DNA from: JAICNG01 sp035249985
Lineage (GTDB): Bacteria > Gemmatimonadota > Gemmatimonadetes > Gemmatimonadales > Gemmatimonadaceae
Direction of reading: 5' to 3'
Assembly (NCBI GenBank): GCA_035249985.1
Contig: DATFFP010000111.1
Span: 5,858 to 69,857 of the forward strand
DNA: 64,000 nucleotides
Each line of letters begins with the position of its first letter. Positions within the stretch are counted from its first letter, which is position 1. The notes beneath the pieces are model-generated. The model saw only the letters and a list, made by a program, of their open reading frames with translations. It ran no database searches and was not told the origin of the DNA. Position numbers and translations under genes: made by a program. Positions 17,967 through 26,436 of the stretch are shown piece after piece.

Positions 17967-18332
17967 CTAACCGCGCGCGTAGACGGCGACGCGCCAGAGG
18001 AACGCGTTCGCGACCGACCGGAGCCTGAAGCCCTGCCGCCGCACCGCGGCATCGATCGCAGCCGTCGAATGGATGTACGACCGGAACGGGTCGCCACGGA
18101 GCCGGCACACGACGTTGCCCAACGCGGACATGACTTTCACTCCCGGACGCTCGCGAGGAAACACCGCTCCGTAGAGCCGCCGAGCCTTGCCCGCGGACGC
18201 GGCGACGAGCGCCTCCATGTCGGGGTAGCAGCAGATGACGCGGTCGAGCGTGACGACATCGGCGGCCGGAACCGTATCGGCGAGCGCCACGAAGTCTCCG
18301 TGCACGAACGTCACCCGGTCGGCGTGTCCTCG
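17967..18332 (-). pseudogene. 5'-truncated methyltransferase remnant
   Basis: The reverse strand encodes RGHADRVTFVHGDFVALAD and then a methyltransferase C-terminal half (TLDRVICCYPDMEALVAAS ... LWRVAVYARG). The first part aligns with the partial gene at the left edge (RRGHAAQVTFVLGDFVGLAE). Homology stops at a TGA at 18333-18335, so the SAM-binding N-terminal half is gone. The stop codon lies within a GGTTAGGC word. No start or ribosome site is evident; it is probably not functional. Confidence 0.75.
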
Positions 18333-18548
18333 TCATCTGTGGCCATTCGGACCAAAGGCCGACGCCTTGGTCTTCAAGGGTGCCCGTCCCGTTGCGGCGT
18401 TCTGCGGTTACATCGGCTCGTTGAGCATGCACTCCGTAACTCAGCCGCAATCCACCAGGGTAAGACGAAAGTGCGTCGCTCCTCGTGGGCGAATATTGCG
18501 ACGGTACGCGTAACAGTGGTAATACTCGGCGACCCCACAGGAGCCATC

Positions 18549-18932
18549 ATGTCCGAGATGGGCACGTTTCGTATCGAGGTCGAAGTCGAGAACCCAACAC
18601 GCCGTGGCGACCGCCGGCGCGTGACCGGCGTCCTGGTCGACACCGGCGCCGAGCTGTCGTCATTTCCGGGCGACCTGCTCGAGGCCCTCGGCATTGAACG
18701 CTATTCGCGAATGCGATTTCGTCAGGCGAATGGCACTCTTCTCGAGCGATGGGTGGGACCAGCGTTCATTCACGCCGCTGGGAAGCGAACCACCGATGAC
18801 GTGGTGTTCGGCGAGCCGGGCGATCTCGTGCTGTTGGGCGCGCGATCGCTTGAAGGGTTGAACCTTCGTGTGGAGCCCGCGAGCCGGCAGCTGGTAGACG
18901 CCGGGCCCATGCCCGCCGCCGCCCTCGCATAA
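18549..18932 (+). CDS. Clan AA (retroviral-type) aspartic protease
   Basis: 127 residues with one catalytic motif, GVLVDTGAELSSFP, and the later hydrophobic-hydrophobic-Gly strand VLLGARSLEGL, so the active enzyme would be a homodimer like retropepsins. Strong AGGAG before the ATG. Such single-domain proteases are common orphan genes of unknown substrate. Its promoter, ribosome site and first 20 or so codons are copied almost exactly at about 58311-58422, where they run into an unrelated lipoprotein gene. Confidence 0.8.
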   Translation: MSEMGTFRIEVEVENPTRRGDRRRVTGVLVDTGAELSSFPGDLLEALGIERYSRMRFRQANGTLLERWVGPAFIHAAGKRTTDDVVFGEPGDLVLLGARSLEGLNLRVEPASRQLVDAGPMPAAALA

Positions 18933-18941
18933 GGTGTCAGT

Positions 18942-18970
18942 GGGCGCCGCCGGCTCAGCCGGCGGCGCCC
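18942..18970 (+). terminator. GC-rich hairpin after the aspartic protease gene
   Basis: Arms 18942-18955 and 18957-18970 are exact complements of 14 bases, ten bases after the stop. No T run follows. Confidence 0.55.
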
Positions 18971-18982
18971 TCGTGCATTCGG

Positions 18983-19035
18983 CTACCGCGTGGCGGTCAA
19001 CGGACCAAGCTCATCCTGAATCGCCTTCGGCGGAT
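18983..19035 (-). pseudogene. Fragment of a trypsin-like protease 3' end
   Basis: The reverse strand reads SDPPKAIQDELGPLTATR and then a stop, matching the last residues (FSPLKSIQDELGALTATR) of the trypsin-like gene at 47719-48777. Only about 50 bases remain, directly before the HTH gene, so this is the tail of a lost or rearranged copy. Confidence 0.65.
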
Positions 19036-19040
19036 CGGAA

Positions 19041-19301
19041 ATGGAACACATGCGCGTCCGCGGGAAGCTCCTCGACCTCCTGCTGAATATTGCCCGCGAG
19101 GACCAACTCGATTGGCCGGCCCTGGTCTACATCTTCGTCATCTCGCAGCCGCGGGCGAGCACTCTTCTCAATCGCCACATCGGGAAGTTCAATAGCGAGA
19201 CCCTCATCGACATGCTCGCTCGGGTCGGCGTCCGCGTGGAGGTCAGGCCAGCATCACGGGATCGCTACCGACGCTTCAACGTTCCTCTGCGAGGCCGCTA
19301 G
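19041..19301 (+). CDS. XRE-family HTH protein, copy 1
   Basis: 86 residues with a central helix-turn-helix (YIFVISQPRASTLLNRHIGKF) and the following SETLIDMLARVGVRVEV, as in the HTH_37 type of antitoxin-like regulators usually paired with HigB/RelE-like toxins. No toxin gene is next to it. A close copy is at 62597. In this copy the Gly of the turn (FGISQ) is replaced by Val. An identical 21-base stretch follows both copies. Confidence 0.75.
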   Translation: MEHMRVRGKLLDLLLNIAREDQLDWPALVYIFVISQPRASTLLNRHIGKFNSETLIDMLARVGVRVEVRPASRDRYRRFNVPLRGR

Positions 19302-19315
19302 GTGTGTTAGGGAGG

Positions 19316-19336
19316 GCCTCATGCAAGTATTTGTAT
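19316..19336. promoter_or_regulatory. Conserved AT-rich element downstream of HTH copy 1
   Basis: Positions 19316-19336 are identical to 62894-62914. The core ATGCAAGTATTTGTAT is an imperfect dyad (ATGCAA against TTGTAT) and strikingly AT-rich for this genome. It could be an operator for the HTH protein or the start of a very short reading frame (MQVFV). Confidence 0.4.
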
Positions 19337-19530
19337 TAGCGTTGCCGGCCAAGACACTCTCGAACCGGCGCCCCGCATCATCGACCGCGTTCCCCCGCGA
19401 GACTGGCGCGCACGCAGAGCATCGCGATCGCCGTATGCGCGTCCACGTCCCGTGACCACGCCACGGGACGACGTGATCTCGGTGCGCGTCCGCGATCTGT
19501 CGGAGCTCTTCCACTCGATGGATCCGGGCC

Positions 19531-22500
19531 TCAGAAATTTGGCAGCGGGATTCTCACCCTCGTGGAGTCGTAGCTCCGAGCGCGATATTCTGCTTTCCAT
19601 GGCGTCGCACTCACCTCATCCAGGGAGACGACCTTTCCGTCCTTCACACGCTGGATGAGATCGTGGTACGGATCGACACCGACACTCTCAGGCTTGCGTG
19701 ACACGGTCAGCGTGATTCGCTGCTCGCCGCTTCGGATGCGGTGCTTCTCGAAGTACGGCCGCTCGTTGCCCGCGAAGACCGCGATCTCCACAATGTCGTT
19801 CATGGGCACTTCAGTCTCGACTCCCATGCTGTCGGCGCGGACCTTCTTGCCGACGACGTCCATTGCCACGCGATAGGAGCTCGGCCCGGTCTGCTCGGCG
19901 CGCGCAGACTTCACGCGTACGTCCCACAGCGTGATCGTCTCGAACAGGTCGACGAGCAGGTCCTGAAGCGAATCCGGCGTCACCGCCTGCAGTTCGCGAT
20001 AGAGATCGCGCGACGTCGCGTACGGCGGCCGTGCATCGCGATGCGTATTGAGAAACGCACGCAACGCCGCATTCACCCGCTCTTCCCCGATCTGCTCCTT
20101 GAGTGTGTACATCGCCACCGCGCCCTTGTTGTAGTAGATGAACGACTGATCCCACACTCGAATCAGCGGTACATCGTTTCCCCGCAACACGCCGCGTGCG
20201 CGCAGATAGCCGTCGAGCTCGAAGTCGTAGAACTTCTTCACCTGGTCGCGGCCGTACGTCTTCTCCATCACCATCATCGCGCCGTACTGGGCCAGCGTCT
20301 CCGATATCATCCCGACGCCCGGCACGCGCGCGCCCGAGAGCTGTCCGCCCCACCACTGGTGCGCGATCTCGTGCGCGGTCACGAAGAAGGGACGGTCGAC
20401 GTCGCCCTCCTCCACTCTCGTTAGAAACGCGCCGCCCTCGGAGTACGCGATCGTGTGCGGATGCGCGCGCGCGAAGCTCGCGTAGCGCGGGAACTCGACG
20501 ATCCGTAGTTCACCAAACTGGTATGGCCCGTACTCCCTCGAAAAGTACTCGAGCGACGCCTTCATGCTCCGGATCATCCGGTCCAGGTTGAAGGTGTGCG
20601 TCGGATGGTGGAAGATCTTGAGCGCGACGTCGTTCCATTTGTCCTCACGCACTGCATAACGCGCCGATAGCACGGGCACGCCGAACATGAGCGGCGAGTC
20701 GGTCTTGTAGTGGAAGTAGCGGCGCCCGTTCTCGCGCCATTCCCGCACCAGCGTCCCCGGCGTGATCGCGATCTGGTCCTCGGCCGTCCCGATCACCGCG
20801 TCGACGCTGACGGCATCCGCATCGCGACTCTCGTAGCGCCGGTTCATTCCCTGAGGATCGTCCAGCCCCGGTGCCGTACGAGGCGTCAGCCCGTGCTTCT
20901 TCCTCTCGTACTCGTCCGTCAGCTCGAACGCATCCTCGTATCCAATCCGCGGCAGCCAATTCCGGTCGAAGTACGCGCCATTCTCGGCCACCGACGTATT
21001 GATGCCGCTGTTGGGAAATCCGCGACGCTCGAAGCGATGGTCGAACGTCAGACGAAGCGTGTCGCCGGGCACGAGCGCCCGCTCGAGCGCATAGATCCGA
21101 TAGAGGTGCCGCCGGGCGCTCTCCATGACCAACTGCGCGGTGCGATCGAGCTCGATCGACCGGGCCTTCACGTTGCGATTCACGACCACGTGCACCGAAT
21201 CGATCGGCCGCGTGGTTCGATTCACCATCGTGTACGTACCGGCCAGGTCGACCTCGGCGCGCTCGGGGTGAATGTCGACGCGGAGCTTCGCGTCGACGAT
21301 CACCGGCACCGGCGCGTCCCGATAAACTCCGAACCGCTTCTCATACTCGGCGGCTGCTGCGTTCTCCTCGTCGTCGGTCGAGTACTCGTTGAGGACGGTC
21401 GTGTTGTAGAAGATGAATCCGCCGAGCGCGGCGATGAGGACAACGGCCACAACCGCCGCACGCACGACGCCCCCGCTCAGTCGCAAGCGCGCCTCGGCGA
21501 TGCGCTGCCGCCATCCACTCTCGGCCCCGCGCACGTAAAGCAGCGCGGCAATGACGCCGAGCAGCAGTGCCCATGCGCCCCAGTAGAGCTTGAACCAGAT
21601 GAATGGCGACACGAACGGGCCGAAGCCGTTCATGTCCGAGTAGACCCAACCGGGATCGCTGCCGTATCTGAGCAGGTTGTGCGACAGGGTGAACTCGGTC
21701 CCGAAGATAAAGAACGCGAAGAACAGCGCGACGACGATGTGGCCCAGGTGCTTGCGGTCGACCACGACGTGCGCGGCCACGGCGAGAGCGGCGAACAGCA
21801 CGTACGTGGCGAGCAGAAAGCCGAAGAGGAACTTGATGTACAGCCCGAGCTCGAAGACGTAGTAGCCTCGGACGACCTGAAGCAGCAGCCCGGACACGAG
21901 GAACGTGGTCTGAAGCACGAGAAGCATCCCGATCAGCGCGAGAAACTTCCCGGCGAGCGGAACCCACGTGGCAACCGGCGTCGTGTCGGCCATGGAGGCG
22001 ACGCGGACGTCGCGCTCTCGCCAGATCAGCTCGCCGGCGTAGACGGCGATGAGCACGACGACCGTCATCGCCGCCGGCCCGCGCATCACCGATGCGACGA
22101 GGTGCGTGAGCGGCCAGGTCGACGTGTCGAAGACGATGGACCCGACGTCCCAGCCGAACGCGAACACCATGATGACGGCGACGGCGAGGACGAGGCGGAA
22201 GGTGCGGCTCGCGATTATCTCTGTGAGCGCGATCCGGGCTATTGATAGAGTCTGAGTGATATTTTTTACCGCAGAGGACGCAGAGGACGCGGAGAGAACT
22301 TCAACTGCAGGAGCTTTTGGAAAAGCTTTTAGCAGTTGACGTTCCTCTGCGACCTCTGCGTCCTCTGCGGTAAAAATGCCCTTTGCTTTCTTCCGCCGGT
22401 GGCCAGATTCGACGCCGAGCTCGAACTGAAAGCGCTTCGCGAGAAACGCCAGCACCGCTCCGCCGATCGCGACCCAGAGCAGACGATTGAACAGCAGAAT

Positions 22501-23217
22501 CGGCGGCAGGCCGAGGCGCACGGTGTCCTTCTCCACCGGCGACAGGTAGCCCGTCAGGTGCTGGATCACGATCGAGCCGAAGGGGTCGAACAGCATCGCC
22601 AGCTCGCGACTGGCGAGGCGCCGCGCCCACTGGACGGCGATGAGATATGCGATGAAGAGTCCGACCGCGGCGAGATAGGCCGGCAGCGTGCTGCGCGTGA
22701 GCGCAGCGACGGTGAAGAGGATCGCGGCGGTGAAAATCAGGTTGGGGAGCGCGAACGTGACAATCGGCTCGATGTACGCGCCCGGGATGAACGGTCCGAA
22801 CGTCACGTTTTCGTAAGGCAGGAACGTGCCGAGCAGAAGCGCGATCGGGATGAAGAACAGGAGCCCCGCGTTCACGACGAGAGCGCCGAGGAAGCGCCCG
22901 CCGAGGTATTCCAGCTTGCCGAGTGGTGCGGTGTAGAAGAGCGGGCGCATGCCGGTGTCGGCGTCGCGTGTGGCGGCGTCGCCGAAGATCGCGGCGGTGA
23001 CCAGCATGCCGACCATGGCGATGAGCGCGACCGCGGTGGCGGTCGAGAGGGGCGAGTTGAGGTGCTGCGGCTCGCTCGCCAGCGCCTGGAGGACGACGAG
23101 CGGCAGCACGATCAGCAGCACCGCAAAAAACCAGGTGGACGCGCGGCGCAGACGGTAGCCGATCTCGAACCGTGCGATTTCGAGGAGCTGCATGAGGCTG
23201 CGGGGTAGGGTGTCCAT
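19531..23217 (-). CDS. ABC-2 permease / M1 aminopeptidase fusion
   Basis: 1228 residues. The first 590 hold two sets of about six membrane helices of ABC-2 permease type. The last 600 are an M1 metallopeptidase with HEIAHQWWGG near residue 948 and the third zinc ligand in ISETLAQYGAMM. The usual GAMEN exopeptidase motif is not seen; the corresponding place reads YSEGGAF. Residues about 281-318 are encoded by a palindromic repeat (22262-22376) inserted in frame in the loop between the two helix sets. The ABC ATPase at 27717 is the likely partner, although not adjacent. Confidence 0.85.
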   Translation of the reverse strand: MDTLPRSLMQLLEIARFEIGYRLRRASTWFFAVLLIVLPLVVLQALASEPQHLNSPLSTATAVALIAMVGMLVTAAIFGDAATRDADTGMRPLFYTAPLGKLEYLGGRFLGALVVNAGLLFFIPIALLLGTFLPYENVTFGPFIPGAYIEPIVTFALPNLIFTAAILFTVAALTRSTLPAYLAAVGLFIAYLIAVQWARRLASRELAMLFDPFGSIVIQHLTGYLSPVEKDTVRLGLPPILLFNRLLWVAIGGAVLAFLAKRFQFELGVESGHRRKKAKGIFTAEDAEVAEERQLLKAFPKAPAVEVLSASSASSAVKNITQTLSIARIALTEIIASRTFRLVLAVAVIMVFAFGWDVGSIVFDTSTWPLTHLVASVMRGPAAMTVVVLIAVYAGELIWRERDVRVASMADTTPVATWVPLAGKFLALIGMLLVLQTTFLVSGLLLQVVRGYYVFELGLYIKFLFGFLLATYVLFAALAVAAHVVVDRKHLGHIVVALFFAFFIFGTEFTLSHNLLRYGSDPGWVYSDMNGFGPFVSPFIWFKLYWGAWALLLGVIAALLYVRGAESGWRQRIAEARLRLSGGVVRAAVVAVVLIAALGGFIFYNTTVLNEYSTDDEENAAAAEYEKRFGVYRDAPVPVIVDAKLRVDIHPERAEVDLAGTYTMVNRTTRPIDSVHVVVNRNVKARSIELDRTAQLVMESARRHLYRIYALERALVPGDTLRLTFDHRFERRGFPNSGINTSVAENGAYFDRNWLPRIGYEDAFELTDEYERKKHGLTPRTAPGLDDPQGMNRRYESRDADAVSVDAVIGTAEDQIAITPGTLVREWRENGRRYFHYKTDSPLMFGVPVLSARYAVREDKWNDVALKIFHHPTHTFNLDRMIRSMKASLEYFSREYGPYQFGELRIVEFPRYASFARAHPHTIAYSEGGAFLTRVEEGDVDRPFFVTAHEIAHQWWGGQLSGARVPGVGMISETLAQYGAMMVMEKTYGRDQVKKFYDFELDGYLRARGVLRGNDVPLIRVWDQSFIYYNKGAVAMYTLKEQIGEERVNAALRAFLNTHRDARPPYATSRDLYRELQAVTPDSLQDLLVDLFETITLWDVRVKSARAEQTGPSSYRVAMDVVGKKVRADSMGVETEVPMNDIVEIAVFAGNERPYFEKHRIRSGEQRITLTVSRKPESVGVDPYHDLIQRVKDGKVVSLDEVSATPWKAEYRARSYDSTRVRIPLPNF
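22262..22376. repeat. Palindromic repeat inside the permease/peptidase gene
   Basis: Left arm from 22262 (TTTTTACCGCAGAGGACGCA ...) and right arm ending 22376 are near-perfect complements over about 45 bases, with a further small hairpin in the middle. It adds about 38 codons without breaking the frame, reading FTAEDAEVAEE on one arm and SASSASSAV on the other, peptides I associate with dispersed repeats of the CTCTGCGTCCTCTGCGG type. Confidence 0.75.
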
Positions 23218-23346
23218 TGGGAGGGAGCTCTGCGACAGGCCCTACGGGAACAGCAACGGCGAGGTTTTAGCTGGCCGTCGTTCTCTTTTACGACTCTATT
23301 ACATCAGCTGGACGGCTCGCGGTGCGCCGATCCTAACTTGCCTCAC

Positions 23347-24981
23347 ATGAAGGACCTCAAAGCTGACGGGAGGCGGAGTGTAGTCGTCGCGGCGATCTGG
23401 GCGCCCGTCGCACTACTGCTCATCGTGGCCGTGATGACGTGGCGGGCCGAGCGTCGGCAGGCCGCGGTCGATCGGCAGGTCGTTCACGATTACGCCGCCA
23501 TCGCGGCGTGGCAGCTTGCGCGGCGCGTCAACATGGCGCTGCACGACGAGACCATGCATGCGGTGAGCGGCGTCGTCGAGGGGCACATGCGCTCGGCCTC
23601 CACACCGCCCCTCGTAGATTCCGGGGTCCTGCTGCATCGAGGCGATGACGCACGCGCGTTCACACAGAATGCCTTGTTCGCCTTGCGCTACGAGCCAGGC
23701 ACGGGCGTGGTGCACACCGCGGGTGCGATGGACAGCGTGACGCGCGCGGCGCTGACGGCCCGCCTGCACGCGCTGGCGTCCACGTCGCGTCGGGAAGACG
23801 AGCCGCACCGAATGATCTTCGAGCGTGCTGGCGACCGGATCACTGCTGTGGCGCTGCTGATCGTCGGGCCCATGGACGGCGCGGTAACGCGGATCTATGG
23901 CGTAGGCGCGCCGGCTTCCGCGCTGGACAGCGCCTTCAGGCACGCCGTGCAGCACGGCGACCTGCTCCCGGGGATTGCGGCGCAGCAGGTCGCGCGCAAC
24001 GGTCTCGCGGTGTCGCTCGAGCGGCGCCAGGGTGGAATCGTGTTCCGCACATCGACTCCGCTCGGGGAAACAGCGGCAACCGACTCGACCGGGCTGCGTC
24101 TGAGCGAGCTGCGCGCCGTCGTCGACGTGCCCCCAGGACTGGCGCGCGCGCTGGTGGGCGGTGAACGAGGAGGTTCCCTGCTCCTGCCGTTCATGCTGAT
24201 GATCGTTGTCGCGGTCGCGCTCGCGCTGATGGCGCTGGCGCAGATGCGCCGCTCTCGCGAGCTCGACGAGCTGCGCGCGCGTTTCGTCGCCAACGTCTCG
24301 CACGAGCTGCGCACGCCACTCACCCAGATCTCCATGTTCGCGGAGACGTTGCGACTGGGGCGCGAGCGGAGCAGCGACGAGCGGATACAGTTCGCGTCGA
24401 TCATCCATGCCGAGGCGCGCCGGCTGACGCACATGGTCGAAAGCATCCTGCGGTTCGCGCGCGGCGGCCCCGGCGTGCCGCGACGCCTGGAGCCGCGTCG
24501 TGTCGACGCCGACGTGGAGCAGGCGGTCGAGGCATTCGAGCCGATCGCCGCGGCGGCACGTGTCGAGCTGCGTGTCGAGACGGAGCCCGTGGAACTGTCC
24601 GTTGATCCCGATGGCCTGCGCCAGGTGATCCTCAACCTTCTCGACAACGCCGTGAAGCACGGTGGCTCTGGAGGCGTCGTGCAGGTGCGGCTCACTCTGC
24701 ACGATGGCGAAACGCGCTTGACCGTCGATGACGCCGGTCCCGGAGTGCCGCGCGACTGGCGCGATCGCGTCTTCGAGCCCTTCGCGCGCGCGGAACGCAG
24801 CGCGGTGAGCGGCGCGGGGATCGGTCTCTCGGTGGTACGCGACATCGTCGCGTCACACGCCGGACGCGTGTGGATCGAGTCATCGCCCCTCGGCGGCGCG
24901 CGCGTGGTGGTGGCGATCCGCGGCGGCGTAACGCCCGATGCGCCGGCGCTCGACGTGAGCACGTCGCACCTGTCCGCATGA
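23347..24981 (+). CDS. Sensor histidine kinase
   Basis: 544 residues from the ATG at 23347 (a TTG nine bases earlier is possible). Two membrane spans (about residues 13-33 and 280-300) enclose a large periplasmic sensor domain. The kinase core is complete: HELRTPLTQISMFAETL with the phospho-accepting His, NLLDNAVKHGG, DAGPGVP and GAGIGLSVVRDI. Its stop overlaps the start of the response regulator gene. Signal unknown. Confidence 0.88.
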   Translation: MKDLKADGRRSVVVAAIWAPVALLLIVAVMTWRAERRQAAVDRQVVHDYAAIAAWQLARRVNMALHDETMHAVSGVVEGHMRSASTPPLVDSGVLLHRGDDARAFTQNALFALRYEPGTGVVHTAGAMDSVTRAALTARLHALASTSRREDEPHRMIFERAGDRITAVALLIVGPMDGAVTRIYGVGAPASALDSAFRHAVQHGDLLPGIAAQQVARNGLAVSLERRQGGIVFRTSTPLGETAATDSTGLRLSELRAVVDVPPGLARALVGGERGGSLLLPFMLMIVVAVALALMALAQMRRSRELDELRARFVANVSHELRTPLTQISMFAETLRLGRERSSDERIQFASIIHAEARRLTHMVESILRFARGGPGVPRRLEPRRVDADVEQAVEAFEPIAAAARVELRVETEPVELSVDPDGLRQVILNLLDNAVKHGGSGGVVQVRLTLHDGETRLTVDDAGPGVPRDWRDRVFEPFARAERSAVSGAGIGLSVVRDIVASHAGRVWIESSPLGGARVVVAIRGGVTPDAPALDVSTSHLSA

Positions 24982-25667
24982 CACCCGCGCGTATCCTCGT
25001 CGTCGAGGACGAGCCCAACATTGCGTTGGGTCTGCGTGCCAACCTCGAGGTGGAAGGGTATGACGTCGCCGTTGCACCGACCGGCGAAGCGGCGCTTCAA
25101 CAGGCGCACGCGCGCCAGCCCGACCTGCTGATCCTCGACCTCATGCTTCCCGGCATCGACGGGTACACCGTGCTCGACACGCTGCGTCGCGGAGGATTGA
25201 AGGCACCCGTTCTCATCCTCAGCGCGCGGGCGCAGGAGATCGACAAGGTCCGCGGGTTCCGCGCCGGCGCCGATGACTTCGTCACCAAACCGTTCGGAGT
25301 GATGGAGCTGATGCTGCGCATCCAGGCGCTCCTGCGGCGTTCGGGCGGGATGGTGGACGAACGCGGCGAGTCCTGGCAGTTCGGCGACGTCTCCATCGAC
25401 GCGACTCGGCGCACCGTGTTGCGCGCGGGCGAAGAAGTGTCGCTCACGCCGCGTGCCTTCGAGCTGCTGATCGCGCTGGCGCGCAACGCCGGCGCGACGC
25501 TCAGCCGGCAGGAGCTGCTGCGCACCGTTTGGGGCTACGACCGCTCCGTCACCACACGCACGGTCGACGCACATGTCGCTGAGCTGCGGCGCAAGCTCGA
25601 GCGCGATGCAGCTGCCCCACAACTCATCGTGACGGTGCACCGCGTGGGCTACCGTCTGCGGCCGTAG
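24978..25667 (+). CDS. OmpR-family response regulator
   Basis: 229 residues. The receiver has the acidic pair (VVEDEP), phospho-acceptor Asp54 in LLILDLMLPGIDG and Lys in FVTKPFG. The C-terminal winged helix includes SLTPRAFELLIALARNAGATLSRQ and RTVDAHVAELRRKLE. The ATG at 24978 overlaps the kinase stop (ATGA), giving tight co-expression of the pair. Confidence 0.9.
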   Translation: MTPARILVVEDEPNIALGLRANLEVEGYDVAVAPTGEAALQQAHARQPDLLILDLMLPGIDGYTVLDTLRRGGLKAPVLILSARAQEIDKVRGFRAGADDFVTKPFGVMELMLRIQALLRRSGGMVDERGESWQFGDVSIDATRRTVLRAGEEVSLTPRAFELLIALARNAGATLSRQELLRTVWGYDRSVTTRTVDAHVAELRRKLERDAAAPQLIVTVHRVGYRLRP

Positions 25668-25754
25668 CCTCTCGCACAACTCCCGCACAGCTCGCTCGCC
25701 TCAGCTGTGGTGCGCGCCCCGATGTTGGTGCAACAACCACATCGGAGGCGTTCC

Positions 25755-26432
25755 ATGCTGCATCGTACCATCCTGTGCGCCATCATCTCCGGCGCCGCAC
25801 TGTGCTCTTCCCTCGATGCGCAGGTGCGCACTGCCGCGCCGTCTCAGGCTCGCGTTCCCGAGCGGCGTGACGACTGGCAGCGGGCGCCTGACATCTTTGC
25901 CGCCCTCGGCGCAACGGCTGGCAGCCGCATCGCTGACCTCGGCGCCGGCGAAGGCTGGCTGACGACGCGGCTGGCGGCGCGAGTCGGTCCGACCGGACGC
26001 GTCTTCGCGGTCGACATCAACGAGCCCGCGCTACGGACCCTCGCCGAGCGCATGCAGCGCGACTCGCTTCGCAACATCGAGCTGATCCTGTCCGAGGAGG
26101 ACGATCCGCGTTTGCCGTACGCGAGTCTCGACGGCGTCGTAATCCTGAATGCCTACCATGAAATGACGCAGCGCGTAGCCATGCTGGAGGGGATCAAGCG
26201 ATCGCTCAGACCCGGCGGTACGCTCGTGATCGTCGACAATACGCCAGTCGACACCGTGCGCGCACGCCGGGAGCAAATCAACCATCACGCGCTCGCGCTC
26301 GAGTTCGCTCGCGACGACCTGGAGGCGCAGGGGTTCGAGATCGTCTCCGCCGTGCCGGACTTCATCCGTGATGTTCGTCCCGACCACGCGCGACGTCAGT
26401 GGCTCATTGCGGCACGCCTGCGTACCAAGTGA
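25755..26432 (+). CDS. Exported class I SAM-dependent methyltransferase
   Basis: 225 residues opening with a signal peptide (MLHRTILCAIISGAALCSSLDAQ) after a GGAGG site. The methyltransferase motif I (IADLGAGEGWLTTRLAAR), FAVDINEPAL and the motif IV/V stretch GVVILNAYHEMTQ are clear. Periplasmic proteins of this fold are widespread though their supply of SAM is puzzling. It sits four bases before the permease gene and likely shares its transcript. Confidence 0.82.
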   Translation: MLHRTILCAIISGAALCSSLDAQVRTAAPSQARVPERRDDWQRAPDIFAALGATAGSRIADLGAGEGWLTTRLAARVGPTGRVFAVDINEPALRTLAERMQRDSLRNIELILSEEDDPRLPYASLDGVVILNAYHEMTQRVAMLEGIKRSLRPGGTLVIVDNTPVDTVRARREQINHHALALEFARDDLEAQGFEIVSAVPDFIRDVRPDHARRQWLIAARLRTK

Positions 26433-26436
26433 TCCC

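Noticed and set aside
19316..19455. Small gene MQVFVLALPAK... after HTH copy 1
   Set aside because: In copy 2 the same start ends after five codons, so only the DNA element is conserved, not a protein.
20710..22245. 511-codon forward reading frame over the M1/ABC gene
   Set aside because: Charged, motif-free antisense shadow of the aminopeptidase fusion.
23895..25688. 597-codon reverse-strand reading frame over the two-component genes
   Set aside because: Low-complexity Ser/Arg/Thr sequence with no motif; the forward strand encodes intact kinase and regulator.
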